Of a DNA stretch of 64,000 nt, positions 1 to 8,027 are shown piece by piece; the stretch's first letter is position 1, and each line of letters opens with the position of its first letter. Made by a program: the position numbers and the translations under genes. Under the pieces are notes generated by a model. The model did no database searches, was not told the origin of the DNA, and saw only the letters and a program-made list of their open reading frames with translations. The stretch lies in assembly GCA_963742925.1 (NCBI GenBank), contig CAVUNV010000002.1, positions 62,001-126,000 of the forward strand. The letters are read 5' to 3'. Source of the stretch: PALSA-612 sp963742925 (GTDB taxonomy: Bacteria > Actinomycetota > Thermoleophilia > Gaiellales > Gaiellaceae).

Positions 1-1
1 G

Positions 2-727
2 CAGAACGACCGCTCGAAGCTGCCGCCCGAGATCGCGACGCTGCAGGAGCCGTTCGGCAACGCCGTCTTCGCGACGAGCGAGCAGGACCTGGCCGGCCGG
101 GCGGTGGCCGTGCTCGGCTGCGGGCCGATCGGCCTGTTCACGATCGCGATCGCGCGCGCATCGGGCGCCGCCGTCGTGTTCGCGTCCGACCGCACGCCGT
201 TCCGGCTGGCGCTCGCGGAGACGATGGGCGCGCACGCGACGGTCAACGTCGAGGAGACGCCCGACACCGCGGCCTGGTTCCGCGAGGAGAACGAGGGCTT
301 CGGGTTCGACGTCGTCTTCGAGATGTCGGGCTCGGCGCGCGCGATCGCCGACGCGTTCAGGATCGCGCGGAACGGCGGGCGGGTGCTGCTGTTCGGCATC
401 CCGTCGCGGCCGGTCGAGATCGACGTCGCCGAGTCGCTGATCTTCAAGAATCTCGACGTGCTGGCGGTGAACGGACGGCGCATCTTCGCCACCTGGTACA
501 AGACCCGCTGGCTGCTCGAGAGCGGCGTCGTCGACCTGAGGCCGCTGATCACCGACGAGATCGCGCTGGCGGACTTCGAGCCGGCGTTCGAGAAGCTCGA
601 GGCCGGCGAGGCGTGCAAGATCGTCGTCTATCCCGGCGGGCGCCCGCCCGAGCACCCCGCCGTGGAGAGCCCGGCGCGCGAGCCGGTCGAGGCCACGTCC
701 GGCCCCGGTAGGTGGACGCACCGATGA
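2..727 (+). CDS. tdh: L-threonine 3-dehydrogenase, 5'-truncated by window edge
   Basis: Oxidises L-threonine to 2-amino-3-ketobutyrate with NAD. Only the last 241 codons are in the window; the reading frame is open from base 2, so the N-terminal catalytic zinc domain lies upstream. Visible are the family signature LQEPFGNAV, the Rossmann nucleotide-binding GCGPIGL and the C-terminal half of a medium-chain dehydrogenase. A proline/glutamate-rich tail of about 40 residues follows the normal family end. The stop codon overlaps the ATG of the downstream kbl gene (ATGA), so the two threonine-to-glycine enzymes are translationally coupled. Family assignment rests on the signature plus the neighbour. 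Confidence 0.88.
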   Translation, partial: QNDRSKLPPEIATLQEPFGNAVFATSEQDLAGRAVAVLGCGPIGLFTIAIARASGAAVVFASDRTPFRLALAETMGAHATVNVEETPDTAAWFREENEGFGFDVVFEMSGSARAIADAFRIARNGGRVLLFGIPSRPVEIDVAESLIFKNLDVLAVNGRRIFATWYKTRWLLESGVVDLRPLITDEIALADFEPAFEKLEAGEACKIVVYPGGRPPEHPAVESPAREPVEATSGPGRWTHR

Positions 728-1923
728 GCGTGGCGGGTACGGGGCTCGACCGCGCGATCGGCGCCGAGCTCGACGGCCTGCGCGAGGCCGGCACGTACAA
801 GCGCCCGAACGTCCTGCGCTCGCCGCAAGGCCCGGTCGTCGAGATGGAGGGGCGCGGCGAGGTGCTCGTCCTCTCGTCGAACAACTACCTCGGGTTGGCG
901 GATCGCCCGGAGGTGATCGAGGCGGGCATCGACGGGCTCCGCCGCTACGGCGCGGGGACGGGGTCGGTGCGCTTCATCTGCGGCACCTTCGAGCCGCACC
1001 TGGAGCTCGAGCGCGAGCTGGCCGACTTCTCCGGCACCGCGGCGGCGCTCACCTACGTCTCGTGCTGGAACGCGAACGAGGCCGTGATCCCGAGCCTGAC
1101 GGACGACACCACGGTGATCCTCTCGGATGCGCTCAACCATGCGTCGATCATCGACGCGATCCGTCTCTCGAAGCCGGCGCGCAAGGTCATCTACAGCCAC
1201 TCGTCGATGGACGAGCTCGGCGAAGGCCTCCGGTCCTGCGAGCCGGGCCAGCGGAAGATCGTGATCACGGACGGCGTCTTCTCGATGGAGGGCGACCTGG
1301 CCCGGCTGCCGGACATCGTCGAGCTCGCCCGCGAGCACGAGGCGGTCGTGCTCGTCGACGACTCGCACGGGACGGGCGTGATGGGCGCGACGGGTCGCGG
1401 CGTCGCGGAGCACTTCGGCCTGCTCGGCGAGGTCGACGTGATCACGAGCACGCTCGGAAAGGCGCTCGGCGGCGCGGCCGGCGGCTACGTCGCCGCGAGC
1501 GAGGAGGTCTGCGACGTGCTCTTCCAGCGCTCCCGGCCGCACCTGTTCTCGAACGCGCTGCCGCCGACAGTGGCCTGCTCGGCGATGGAGGCCGTGCGGG
1601 TGCTGCGCCGCGAGCCGCAGCTCGTCGAGCGGCTGCACGCGATCACGGCGTCGTTCCGGTCGCGGCTGCGCGAGCGCGGCTTCTCGCCGCTCGACGGCGA
1701 GGCGGCGATCATCCCGATCATCGTCGGTGAGACCGCCTTCGCGATGCGCTTCTCGCAGCGGCTGCTCGACGAGGGCGTGTTCGTCACGGGCTTCGGCTTC
1801 CCCGTCGTGCCCGAGGGGACGGCACGGGTCCGCGTGCAGATGTCGGCCGCCCTGCAGGACGAGCATCTCGACCGCGCGCTCGACGCATTCGAGCGCGTCG
1901 GCCGCGAGCTCGGACTCCTGTAG
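724..1923 (+). CDS. kbl: 2-amino-3-ketobutyrate CoA ligase (glycine C-acetyltransferase)
   Basis: PLP enzyme that cleaves 2-amino-3-ketobutyrate with CoA to glycine and acetyl-CoA, the second step of threonine degradation. The 399-residue length fits the alpha-oxoamine synthase family. The motif DDSHGTGVMG (PLP ring contact) and the Schiff-base lysine in TSTLGKALGGAAGGY are present. I chose ATG 724 because it forms an ATGA overlap with tdh and has AGGTGG eight bases upstream; an in-frame GTG at 712 is possible. The pairing with tdh separates it from the BioF, HemA and SPT branches of the same fold. Confidence 0.93.
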   Translation: MSVAGTGLDRAIGAELDGLREAGTYKRPNVLRSPQGPVVEMEGRGEVLVLSSNNYLGLADRPEVIEAGIDGLRRYGAGTGSVRFICGTFEPHLELERELADFSGTAAALTYVSCWNANEAVIPSLTDDTTVILSDALNHASIIDAIRLSKPARKVIYSHSSMDELGEGLRSCEPGQRKIVITDGVFSMEGDLARLPDIVELAREHEAVVLVDDSHGTGVMGATGRGVAEHFGLLGEVDVITSTLGKALGGAAGGYVAASEEVCDVLFQRSRPHLFSNALPPTVACSAMEAVRVLRREPQLVERLHAITASFRSRLRERGFSPLDGEAAIIPIIVGETAFAMRFSQRLLDEGVFVTGFGFPVVPEGTARVRVQMSAALQDEHLDRALDAFERVGRELGLL

Positions 1924-1955
1924 CACGGGGCCCCCGAATGAAGACGACCAGGCAG

Positions 1956-1961
1956 TAAGCT
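1956..1961 (+). promoter_or_regulatory. -10 box (TAAGCT) for a leaderless start at 1969
   Basis: TAAGCT lies 7 nt before ATG 1969, and no Shine-Dalgarno is visible. The same TANNNT-N6-9-start arrangement recurs across the window, suggesting transcription begins at the start codon. Confidence 0.5.
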
Positions 1962-1968
1962 GCCCGGG

Positions 1969-2343
1969 ATGCTCGGCGTGAAGGCGCAGGCGAGGGCCGT
2001 GAATCGGCGCATGAGGTCGATCGCCGGGCTGAACCTGGAGCTGGCGAAGCTCGAGGCGAAGCAGAAGGCGACGGCACTGGGGATCGCGGGCGGACTCGCG
2101 CTCGTCGCCGTGGTGCTCGTCTTCTACGCGATCGGCTTCAGCTTCGCCGCGGCAGCCGCGGGGCTCAGTGAAAGCTTCTCCCTCTGGGCGTCGCTGCTGA
2201 TCGTCGCGGGGATCATCGTCGTCGTCGCGGCGATCCTCGCGCTCGTGGCAAGGAACTTCGCGCGCAAGGCTTCGCCTCCCAAGCCGGAGCAGGCGATCGA
2301 GGAAGCGGGGAGCACGATGAAGATGCTGGATCGCCATGTCTGA
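1969..2343 (+). CDS. phage-holin-superfamily-III type small membrane protein
   Basis: A 124-residue protein. An amphipathic N-terminus (about 1-45, charged) is followed by two hydrophobic segments at about 47-70 and 78-100, and an Asp/Glu/Lys tail. This matches the layout of the actinobacterial holin-X family (PF07332), which in chromosomes is found with DUF3618 proteins and is not a lysis gene. The next gene is a DUF3618-like protein overlapping by 8 bp, which supports that pairing. The function is unknown and a membrane-stress role is speculative. The start is the ATG with a TAAGCT box 7 nt upstream. Confidence 0.7.
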   Translation: MLGVKAQARAVNRRMRSIAGLNLELAKLEAKQKATALGIAGGLALVAVVLVFYAIGFSFAAAAAGLSESFSLWASLLIVAGIIVVVAAILALVARNFARKASPPKPEQAIEEAGSTMKMLDRHV

Positions 2344-2533
2344 GCGCACCGCCGAGGAGATCCGCAAAGAGATCACCGACGAGAGACGGCGCCTCGACGA
2401 CGAGCTGGACACACTGCAGGCCGAGCTTCGCTCATTCGTGCCGTTCCTGATCGCCGGAGTTGTCGCGGTCGCGCTCCTCACGGGAGGCAAAGGCATCAGG
2501 ATCGGCGCCAGGCTGGTCTGGAAGCTCCTCTAG
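2336..2533 (+). CDS. DUF3618-like small membrane protein, copy 1
   Basis: A 65-residue protein beginning MSERTAEEIRKEITDERRRL. It has a charged, probably helical first half (about 1-32) and one transmembrane segment (about 35-55). The N-terminal TAEEIRKEI...ER pattern is typical of DUF3618 proteins, which accompany holin-III-like membrane proteins in Actinobacteria. It overlaps the preceding gene by 8 bp, so the two are translationally coupled. A diverged tandem copy follows at 2551. No catalytic residues are seen; a structural or membrane-associated role is inferred. Confidence 0.7.
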   Translation: MSERTAEEIRKEITDERRRLDDELDTLQAELRSFVPFLIAGVVAVALLTGGKGIRIGARLVWKLL

Positions 2534-2550
2534 TCCGAGAGCACGTACCC

Positions 2551-2730
2551 ATGCCCGAGCGCACCGCTGAGGAGATCCGCAAAGAGATCGCCGACGAGCG
2601 ACTGCACCTTCACGAGGACGTCGACGCGCTGAAGGCCGAGTTGCGCTTACCGCTCCTGATCGGCGGAGTTGTCGCGGTCGCGCTCCTCGCGGTCGCGCTC
2701 GTCGCCCGCATCAGGAGGATCCGGAACTAG
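2551..2730 (+). CDS. DUF3618-like small membrane protein, tandem copy 2
   Basis: A 59-codon ORF starting MPERTAEEIRKEIADERLHL and ending in a basic ARIRRIRN tail. It is nearly identical to the upstream gene over the first 17 residues and shares the GVVAVALL membrane stretch, so it arose by local tandem duplication. The starts are 215 bp apart, and the copies have diverged in the coil (LHLHEDVDALKAELR) and C-terminus. It was found by eye, since most gene callers drop ORFs this short. It sits 17 bp after copy 1, probably in the same transcript. Function unknown. Confidence 0.65.
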   Translation: MPERTAEEIRKEIADERLHLHEDVDALKAELRLPLLIGGVVAVALLAVALVARIRRIRN

Positions 2731-2815
2731 CGAGTGGGGAGCCGGACAGACTGCAGGCCCGCACCCGGTCTCTCAGCTCCGGTCTGACACCCGCCGATCC
2801 TGCCATTGTGCAGCC

Positions 2816-3526
2816 GTGGCCGACGCGATCGCCGTCGACTCCCTCCAGGTTCGCCGCGGCGGGCGGCTCGTCCTCGACGGGCTGACGCTGTCGATCGCAG
2901 CCGGCCGGGTCACCGGCCTGCTCGGGCCGAGCGGCTCCGGGAAGACGACGTTGATGCGGGCGATCGTCGGCGTGCAGATCGTCGAGGGCGGGACGGTGTC
3001 CGTGCTCGGCGAGCCCGCCGGCGATCCGGCACTACGCCCGCGGGTCGGCTACGTGACGCAGGCGCCCTCGGTGTACGGCGACCTGACCGTGCGCGAGAAC
3101 CTGCGCTACTTCGCCCGCGTCCTCGACGTGACGGCGGCGCGGGTGGACGAGGTGCTGGCGACCGTCGACCTCGAGGAGGCCGGGCGGCAGCTCACCTCGA
3201 CGCTCTCCGGAGGCCAGCGCGCCCGAGTCTCGCTCGCGACCGCGCTCCTCAACTCGCCGGACCTGCTCGTGCTGGACGAGCCGACCGTCGGCCTCGACCC
3301 GGTGCTGCGCCGCGACCTGTGGGAGATGTTCCGGCGGCTGGCCGCGGGCGGCACGACGCTGCTCGTCTCCAGCCACGTGATGGACGAGGCGGGGCGCTGC
3401 GACGACCTGCTGCTCCTGCGGGACGGTCGCCTGCTGGCTTCGCTCACGCCGGCCGAGCTGCGGGAGCGCACCGGCGAGCACGACCTCGAGACGGCGTTCC
3501 TCCGGCTCGCGGAGTCCGACCGGTGA
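2816..3526 (+). CDS. ABC-2 type exporter, ATP-binding subunit
   Basis: A 236-residue ATPase with Walker A GPSGSGKT near residue 40, signature LSGGQRAR, Walker B LLVLDEPT and an H-loop SSH in the usual order. It resembles drug/lipid exporter NBDs of the CcmA/DrrA type. GTG 2816 is chosen because it begins the conserved first strand (DAIAVDSLQVRRGGR); the 49 upstream in-frame codons are low-complexity Ser/Arg, which is typical non-coding sequence at this GC. It overlaps the permease by a GTGA. The substrate cannot be told. Confidence 0.88.
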   Translation: MADAIAVDSLQVRRGGRLVLDGLTLSIAAGRVTGLLGPSGSGKTTLMRAIVGVQIVEGGTVSVLGEPAGDPALRPRVGYVTQAPSVYGDLTVRENLRYFARVLDVTAARVDEVLATVDLEEAGRQLTSTLSGGQRARVSLATALLNSPDLLVLDEPTVGLDPVLRRDLWEMFRRLAAGGTTLLVSSHVMDEAGRCDDLLLLRDGRLLASLTPAELRERTGEHDLETAFLRLAESDR

Positions 3527-4254
3527 GCCTCCGGGTCACGGCCGCGACGTCACACCGGGTGCTGCTCCAGCTGCGGCACGATCCGCGCACGGTCGCGCTG
3601 CTGCTCGTCGTGCCTTGCGTGCTCGTGACGCTGGTCAAGTACGTCTTCTACGACAGCCAGGTGTTCGACCGGATCGGCGGGCCGATGCTCGGGATCTTCC
3701 CGCTGATCTCGATGTTCCTCGTCACCTCGATCGCGATGCTCCGGGAGCGCACGACCGGGACGCTCGAACGGCTGCTGACGATGCCGCTCGCCAAGCTCGA
3801 CCTGCTGCTCGGCTACGCGGGGGCGTTTGCGCTGGTCGCGGCGGTGCAGGCCCTGCTCGTGTCGGCGGTCGCCTTCGGCGCGCTCGACCTCTACGTCGCC
3901 GGCCCGAAGTGGGGCGTGATCCTGCTCGCGATCGCGAACGCCGTCCTCGGCATGGCGATGGGCCTGTTCACCTCGGCGTTCGCCCGCACCGAGTTCCAGG
4001 CCGTGCAGTTCATGCCCGCGTTCATCTTCCCGCAGCTGATGCTCTGCGGGCTGCTGATTCCGCGCGCGGACATGGCCCCGCCGCTCGAGGCTGTTTCCTG
4101 GGCGATGCCGATGACGTACGCCTACGGGGCGCTCGACCGGGTCACCCGCGGGGTCTACGGCTGGCCGCTCGTCGGCTACGTCCTGGCCGTGGAGGCGTTC
4201 ACCGTGCTTGCGCTCGTCCTCGGCGCCCTGACCCTGCGCCGCCGAACGCCGTAG
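3523..4254 (+). CDS. ABC-2 type exporter, permease subunit
   Basis: A 243-residue membrane protein with about six transmembrane segments and the ABC-2 permease signature around MLRERTTGTLERLLTMPLAK in the first cytoplasmic loop. GTG 3523 overlaps the ATPase stop (GTGA), so one half-transporter pair is made from one message. It dimerises in the membrane with the upstream ATPase, presumably exporting a drug or lipid. It is convergent with the NuoEF-like gene 17 bp downstream, and no clear terminator is seen between them. Confidence 0.88.
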   Translation: MSLRVTAATSHRVLLQLRHDPRTVALLLVVPCVLVTLVKYVFYDSQVFDRIGGPMLGIFPLISMFLVTSIAMLRERTTGTLERLLTMPLAKLDLLLGYAGAFALVAAVQALLVSAVAFGALDLYVAGPKWGVILLAIANAVLGMAMGLFTSAFARTEFQAVQFMPAFIFPQLMLCGLLIPRADMAPPLEAVSWAMPMTYAYGALDRVTRGVYGWPLVGYVLAVEAFTVLALVLGALTLRRRTP

Positions 4255-4271
4255 CGCCCTGCAACGGTCTG

Positions 4272-5741
4272 TTACCCGGCGTCGGTGAGCGGTGCGAAGA
4301 GCTCGGGCCAGTGACGCATCGCGCCCCGGAGCGGCACCGGCGCGCCCTGGCCGAGGCCGCAGATCGAGCCTTTCTCCATCGCGACCAGCCACTCCTCGAG
4401 CTGCCAGCCGGGCATCGCCGGCCGCTCGTGCTCGAGCTCGTGGAGGACATGCTCGAGCGCGCGCGTGCCGATCCGGCAGGGCGTGCACTTCTGGCACGAC
4501 TCCTCGGCGAAGAAGCGCATCGTCTCCCGGACGAGACGGAGCACCGGGTACGACGACGGGAACACCTGCACTGCCGCCGATCCCGGGCCGGAGCCCCAGG
4601 GCGCGAGCGCCTCGCGTGTCAGCGGCACGTCGAGCGCCGCCGGAGGGATGATCCCCGACGCGGCGCCGCCCGGCACGACGGCGCCGATCTCCGCGGTCGC
4701 GCCGCCGGCGTGGTCGTCGATCAGCTGCCTCGCCGTGACGTCGACGGGCGCCTCGTAGCAGCCCGGCTTCGCGACGGCTCCCGAGACCGACCACAGGCGC
4801 GTCCGCGGCCAGGCCGCGCCGCCGAGGCGGAGGATCGCCGGGATGTGCGCGAGCGTCTCGACGTTGTTGATCAGCGTCGGGCGCCCGAGATATCCGGCCT
4901 CGGCCGGGAACGGCGGGCGGAGCCGCGGCATCCCCCGCCGGCCCTCCATCGACTCGAGCATCGCCGTCTCCTCGCCGCACACGTAGGAGCCCGCGCCGGT
5001 GACGATCGTCACGGGGAGCCCCCGGGCGGCGAGCGCGGCGCCGAGCTTCTCGCGGGCCGTCGCGTACTCCTCGCGCAGGTAGACGTACGCCTCGTCCGCC
5101 TCGGCGAAGGCGATCGCGATCTCGATTCCCTCGACCAGCAGGTGCGGCCGCAGCTCCATGACGTAGCGATCCTTGATCGTGCCGGGCTCGCCCTCGTCGG
5201 CGTTGACGATCACGACGCGCGGCCCGGGCGCCTTTCGCACCGCGTCCCACTTCCGCCAGGTCGGGAAGCCGGCCCCGCCGTAGCCGACGAGCCCCGAGGC
5301 CTCCAGCTCCGCCAGAACCCGTTCGGGGTCGAGGCGGGGAGGCTCGCGCGGCTCGTCCGGCCCGAGCAGGTCGATCGACGGGCCGTGGTTCGCCGAGTGG
5401 GTCACGGCCGGGACGACCTCGTCCCCGCGCAGCAGGGCCGGCGCGAGGTCGCAGTGGCCGATGCACGGCACCTCGACCGCGCCGGGATGCTGCTCGAGGA
5501 GCGTCCGTCCACCGAGGCACTCGCAGACCGGGCCGGTGCACACGCGCACCACGTCGACGGGAAGGCCCAGGTAGGAGTAGAACGAGACGACCTCGGCCAC
5601 CTCGCCGCGGCGGATGTTCATGTGGTCGGCGAGCGCGTCCGAGAGATCGGGCGTCAGCGGCCCCAGGTGCCGGCGGACCCAGCCGAGGTTGTCGAGCAGC
5701 CGGGTCCGCTCGCGGGGAAGCTCCTCCAGGCGCGCCGTCAC
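4272..5741 (-). CDS. fused NuoE-NuoF type NADH-binding subunit, probable formate dehydrogenase beta subunit
   Basis: A 489-residue fusion. Residues 1-100 form a 24-kDa/NuoE thioredoxin-like domain with four 2Fe-2S ligands (CTGPVC and CIGHC region). The rest is NuoF: GYGGAGFPTWRKW for NAD/FMN, ADEGEPGTIKDR for FMN, SYVCGEETA, and a C-terminal 4Fe-4S site ESCQKCTPCRIGT with a later CGLG. Such fusions act as the diaphorase of NAD-linked formate dehydrogenases or hydrogenases. No hydrogenase genes are nearby, but an FdhA with a NuoG-like N-terminus lies 10 kb away, so I favour FdhB. GTG 5741 overlaps the upstream stop (GTGA), and the longer frame upstream is low-complexity Arg/Ala. Confidence 0.82.
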   Translation of the reverse strand: MTARLEELPRERTRLLDNLGWVRRHLGPLTPDLSDALADHMNIRRGEVAEVVSFYSYLGLPVDVVRVCTGPVCECLGGRTLLEQHPGAVEVPCIGHCDLAPALLRGDEVVPAVTHSANHGPSIDLLGPDEPREPPRLDPERVLAELEASGLVGYGGAGFPTWRKWDAVRKAPGPRVVIVNADEGEPGTIKDRYVMELRPHLLVEGIEIAIAFAEADEAYVYLREEYATAREKLGAALAARGLPVTIVTGAGSYVCGEETAMLESMEGRRGMPRLRPPFPAEAGYLGRPTLINNVETLAHIPAILRLGGAAWPRTRLWSVSGAVAKPGCYEAPVDVTARQLIDDHAGGATAEIGAVVPGGAASGIIPPAALDVPLTREALAPWGSGPGSAAVQVFPSSYPVLRLVRETMRFFAEESCQKCTPCRIGTRALEHVLHELEHERPAMPGWQLEEWLVAMEKGSICGLGQGAPVPLRGAMRHWPELFAPLTDAG

Positions 5742-6550
5742 GCGCGGGACGATAGCCCGTAGCGCAGGAACAGGTGCCCGTCGTGGCGCCGCACGCCGAG
5801 GAGCCGGGCGGGCTCGTCGCGGCCGGGCAGGAGCTCTGTTCCCTCGACGAGCCCGAGCCGCCCGCCGATCTCCGCGCGGCCGGCGAGGAGCGGCGAGACG
5901 GTCAGGAACAGCTCGTCGACGAGCCCGGCCGCGACGAGCGAGCCGAAGACGTGCGGGCCTGCCTCGGACAGGATCGCGCGGCGCCCGCGCTCGCCGAGGA
6001 AGGCAACCGCCTCGGCCGGATCGACCGCCGTCTCGCCGTCGAGCGCGACCACCTCGACGGTCGCCGGCAGCAGCCCGCGGCAACGCTCGGCACCCGTCCG
6101 GGTCGTCAGCACCACGGCGCCCTGCTCGAGCGCCGGATGGGCAGGTTCGAGCGCGCCGCTCGCAGTCAGGACGGCGAGCTCGGGCACCGGCGCGAGGCCG
6201 AGCCGGCTCCGCAGCTCGGCGAACGCGTTCGCGGCGCCGGGATAGGCCCGCTCGGCTGTCCAGACCGACGTCGGCGAGCCGTGCAGGGTGCCCGAGCCGA
6301 GCAGGACCGTGTCGGCGCAGGCGCGCAGCAGCCCCATCACGAACCGGTCGGCGTCGCTCGAGCCGCTGACCAGGCGGTTCGACTTCGGCTCGGCGCGGAT
6401 GGCCACGACGCCGTCCAGCGTCTCGACGAAGTTGGCGTAGAGGAGCGGCGGCGTGAGCCCGAAGCCACCGCCGTAGAGACGCTCGAGCTCCGGTGGGAGG
6501 TCGACCCGGGGAAGCCCGTCGACCTCGAACAGGAGCTCGAGCGGGTTCAC
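5738..6550 (-). CDS. RibD C-terminal domain reductase (pyrimidine/pterin reductase family)
   Basis: A 270-residue single-domain protein of the RibD_C/dihydrofolate-reductase-like fold. It shows LLYANFVETLDGVVA near the N-terminus, SDADRFVMGLLRACADTVLLG (split here: SDADRFVMGL, then LRACADTVLLG) and the NADPH-side ILSEAGPHVFGSL. Stand-alone members reduce diaminopyrimidine intermediates of riboflavin or pterin-like compounds with NADPH. GTG 6550 overlaps the folE stop (GTGA), and its own stop overlaps the next gene the same way. Coupling to GTP cyclohydrolase I suggests a role in pterin reduction; the exact substrate is unknown. Confidence 0.8.
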   Translation of the reverse strand: MNPLELLFEVDGLPRVDLPPELERLYGGGFGLTPPLLYANFVETLDGVVAIRAEPKSNRLVSGSSDADRFVMGLLRACADTVLLGSGTLHGSPTSVWTAERAYPGAANAFAELRSRLGLAPVPELAVLTASGALEPAHPALEQGAVVLTTRTGAERCRGLLPATVEVVALDGETAVDPAEAVAFLGERGRRAILSEAGPHVFGSLVAAGLVDELFLTVSPLLAGRAEIGGRLGLVEGTELLPGRDEPARLLGVRRHDGHLFLRYGLSSRA

Positions 6551-7197
6551 GAGCGCAGTGCGAGCGCCAGGAAGTCCTGCCGCAGCTCCGGATCCTCCGT
6601 GTAGCTGCCGCGCCAGAACGTCGTCACCGTTCGCGAGTTCTCCTCCCGCACGCCGCGCATCTGCGTGCACAGGTGGGCCGCCTCGAGATGGACCGCGACC
6701 CCGTGCGGGTCGATCAGCTCCATGAGCGAATCCGCGATCTGCTCGCCGAGCCGCTCCTGGACCGTGAACCGGCGCGCGTACAGCTGGACGAGCCGGGTCA
6801 GCTTGGAGATGCCGATGATCTCGTCCCGGGCGACGTAGGCGACGTGCGCCGCACCGAAGAACGGAAGCGCGTGGTGCTCGCAGAGGCAGTGGAAGGAGAT
6901 CGGCCCCTCGACGACCTGGCTGAGCAGGCTGTCCGGCCCCCCGCGGCCCTCGGCCGGGAACGCCGTCAGCAGCTTCGGGTCGCCCTCGTAGCCGGCGGTG
7001 GCGTCGTAGAGCGCCCGCAGGAACCGTTGCGGTGTCTCGCGCGTGCCCGGCGTGTCGGGAGTCATGCCGAGCGAGGTGAAGATCTCGGCCATGTACCCCT
7101 CGTAGCGCCGCCAGTCCTCGGGGTCGATCTGCCGCGGCGCGGGCTCGGCCCGGTGGGAGAGGGCCTCCCGGAGATCGACGACGTTGTCACCCTGCAC
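6547..7197 (-). CDS. folE: GTP cyclohydrolase I
   Basis: Converts GTP to 7,8-dihydroneopterin triphosphate, the first step of folate and tetrahydropterin synthesis. The length of 216 residues is normal. Zinc ligands and catalytic region are visible as CLCEHHALPFFG and HLCTQMRGV, with the family SKLTRLV and QERLGEQIAD stretches between. The start is GTG 7197, which lies in the end of the preceding gene (11-bp overlap) behind a strong GAGGAGGT Shine-Dalgarno. It is in an operon with a phosphatidyltransferase upstream and the RibD-type reductase downstream. Confidence 0.95.
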   Translation of the reverse strand: MQGDNVVDLREALSHRAEPAPRQIDPEDWRRYEGYMAEIFTSLGMTPDTPGTRETPQRFLRALYDATAGYEGDPKLLTAFPAEGRGGPDSLLSQVVEGPISFHCLCEHHALPFFGAAHVAYVARDEIIGISKLTRLVQLYARRFTVQERLGEQIADSLMELIDPHGVAVHLEAAHLCTQMRGVREENSRTVTTFWRGSYTEDPELRQDFLALALRS

Positions 7198-8026
7198 TCG
7201 TTACCTCCTCGTGGTTGGACGCTCGCCGGGCCCGGCGTACGAGCAGCTCTCTCCGAGCGAAGAGCGGCACGAGCGCGACGCCGCAGCCGATGACGAACCA
7301 GAAGTACGCGGCGGGCTGCCCGGCCAGCAGGCAGACGCCGAGCACGGCGAGCTGCGTCGAGAGCCCGAAGTTGACCAGAACGGACAGGGTGGCCCTGTCG
7401 TGGTAGGCGAGCCGTTCGGCCGGGCCTGCCTGGAGCCGCGCGAGCCGGCGCTCGACGAACCACTCGATCGCCCGGTCCTGCGACCCGTACACCACCGCGT
7501 AGATGCGGGCCAGCAGGCCGGCGAGCCCCTGCGCGGGCGGCGCTGCCTCACGCTCGTCGCCGCGCTCGCGCCGGTAGAGCCGCTCGAGGTTGAAGTCGAC
7601 GCTGAGCACGAGCGTGAGCACGCAGAACGCGGCGAGCGCCGCGAACGGCTCTCCGGTCGCGCTCCCGAGCGCCGCGAAGACGACGGCGTTCACGAGCAGG
7701 TCCGACTCCGAGTCGAGATAGCGGCCGAGGACGGAGACGCGTCCCGTCGCGCGCGCGAGCTGTCCGTCGGCGTTGTCGAGCACGGTCTTCGCCTGGAGGA
7801 GCAGTGCGCCCGTGACCAGGTCGCCGCGCATGATCGCGACGGCGCCGCCGAGTCCGCACGCCGTGTTCGCGAGCACGACGGCGGGAGGGGACACACCGAG
7901 CGGACGGAACACGAGCACGACCAGCTGCGCAGCCGGCCGGAAGACGTACTCGCAGACGAGCTCGACGGCCGGCCGTTGCTTGACCGACCGGCGGAACAGC
8001 TCGTGTTGCGCGGCGACGACGTTCAT
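7187..8026 (-). CDS. CDP-alcohol phosphatidyltransferase family membrane protein
   Basis: A 279-residue integral membrane enzyme with the full family signature D-x2-D-G-x2-A-R-x8-G-x3-D-x3-D, seen as DNADGQLARATGRVSVLG followed by RYLDSESD. It transfers a phospho-alcohol headgroup from a CDP-linked donor; whether the product is a phospholipid, a phosphoinositol or another phosphodiester cannot be read. Several hydrophobic segments flank the motif. It starts 1 bp after the upstream oxidoreductase and overlaps folE, so it belongs to the same operon even though the functions seem unrelated. Confidence 0.85.
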   Translation of the reverse strand: MNVVAAQHELFRRSVKQRPAVELVCEYVFRPAAQLVVLVFRPLGVSPPAVVLANTACGLGGAVAIMRGDLVTGALLLQAKTVLDNADGQLARATGRVSVLGRYLDSESDLLVNAVVFAALGSATGEPFAALAAFCVLTLVLSVDFNLERLYRRERGDEREAAPPAQGLAGLLARIYAVVYGSQDRAIEWFVERRLARLQAGPAERLAYHDRATLSVLVNFGLSTQLAVLGVCLLAGQPAAYFWFVIGCGVALVPLFARRELLVRRARRASNHEEVTSAG

Positions 8027-8027
8027 C

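Noticed and set aside
1969..2343. Prophage lysis cassette based on the holin-like gene
   Set aside because: Holin-III-like and DUF3618 proteins are ordinary chromosomal pairs in Actinobacteria; no endolysin, portal or integrase nearby.
628..2496. Long antisense ORFs opposite kbl and many other genes (also 9204-11687 minus, 13518-14369 plus, 3615-5762 plus)
   Set aside because: Arg/Ala/Pro/Asp-rich compositions typical of shadow frames at about 70% GC; no motifs, and the real genes lie opposite.
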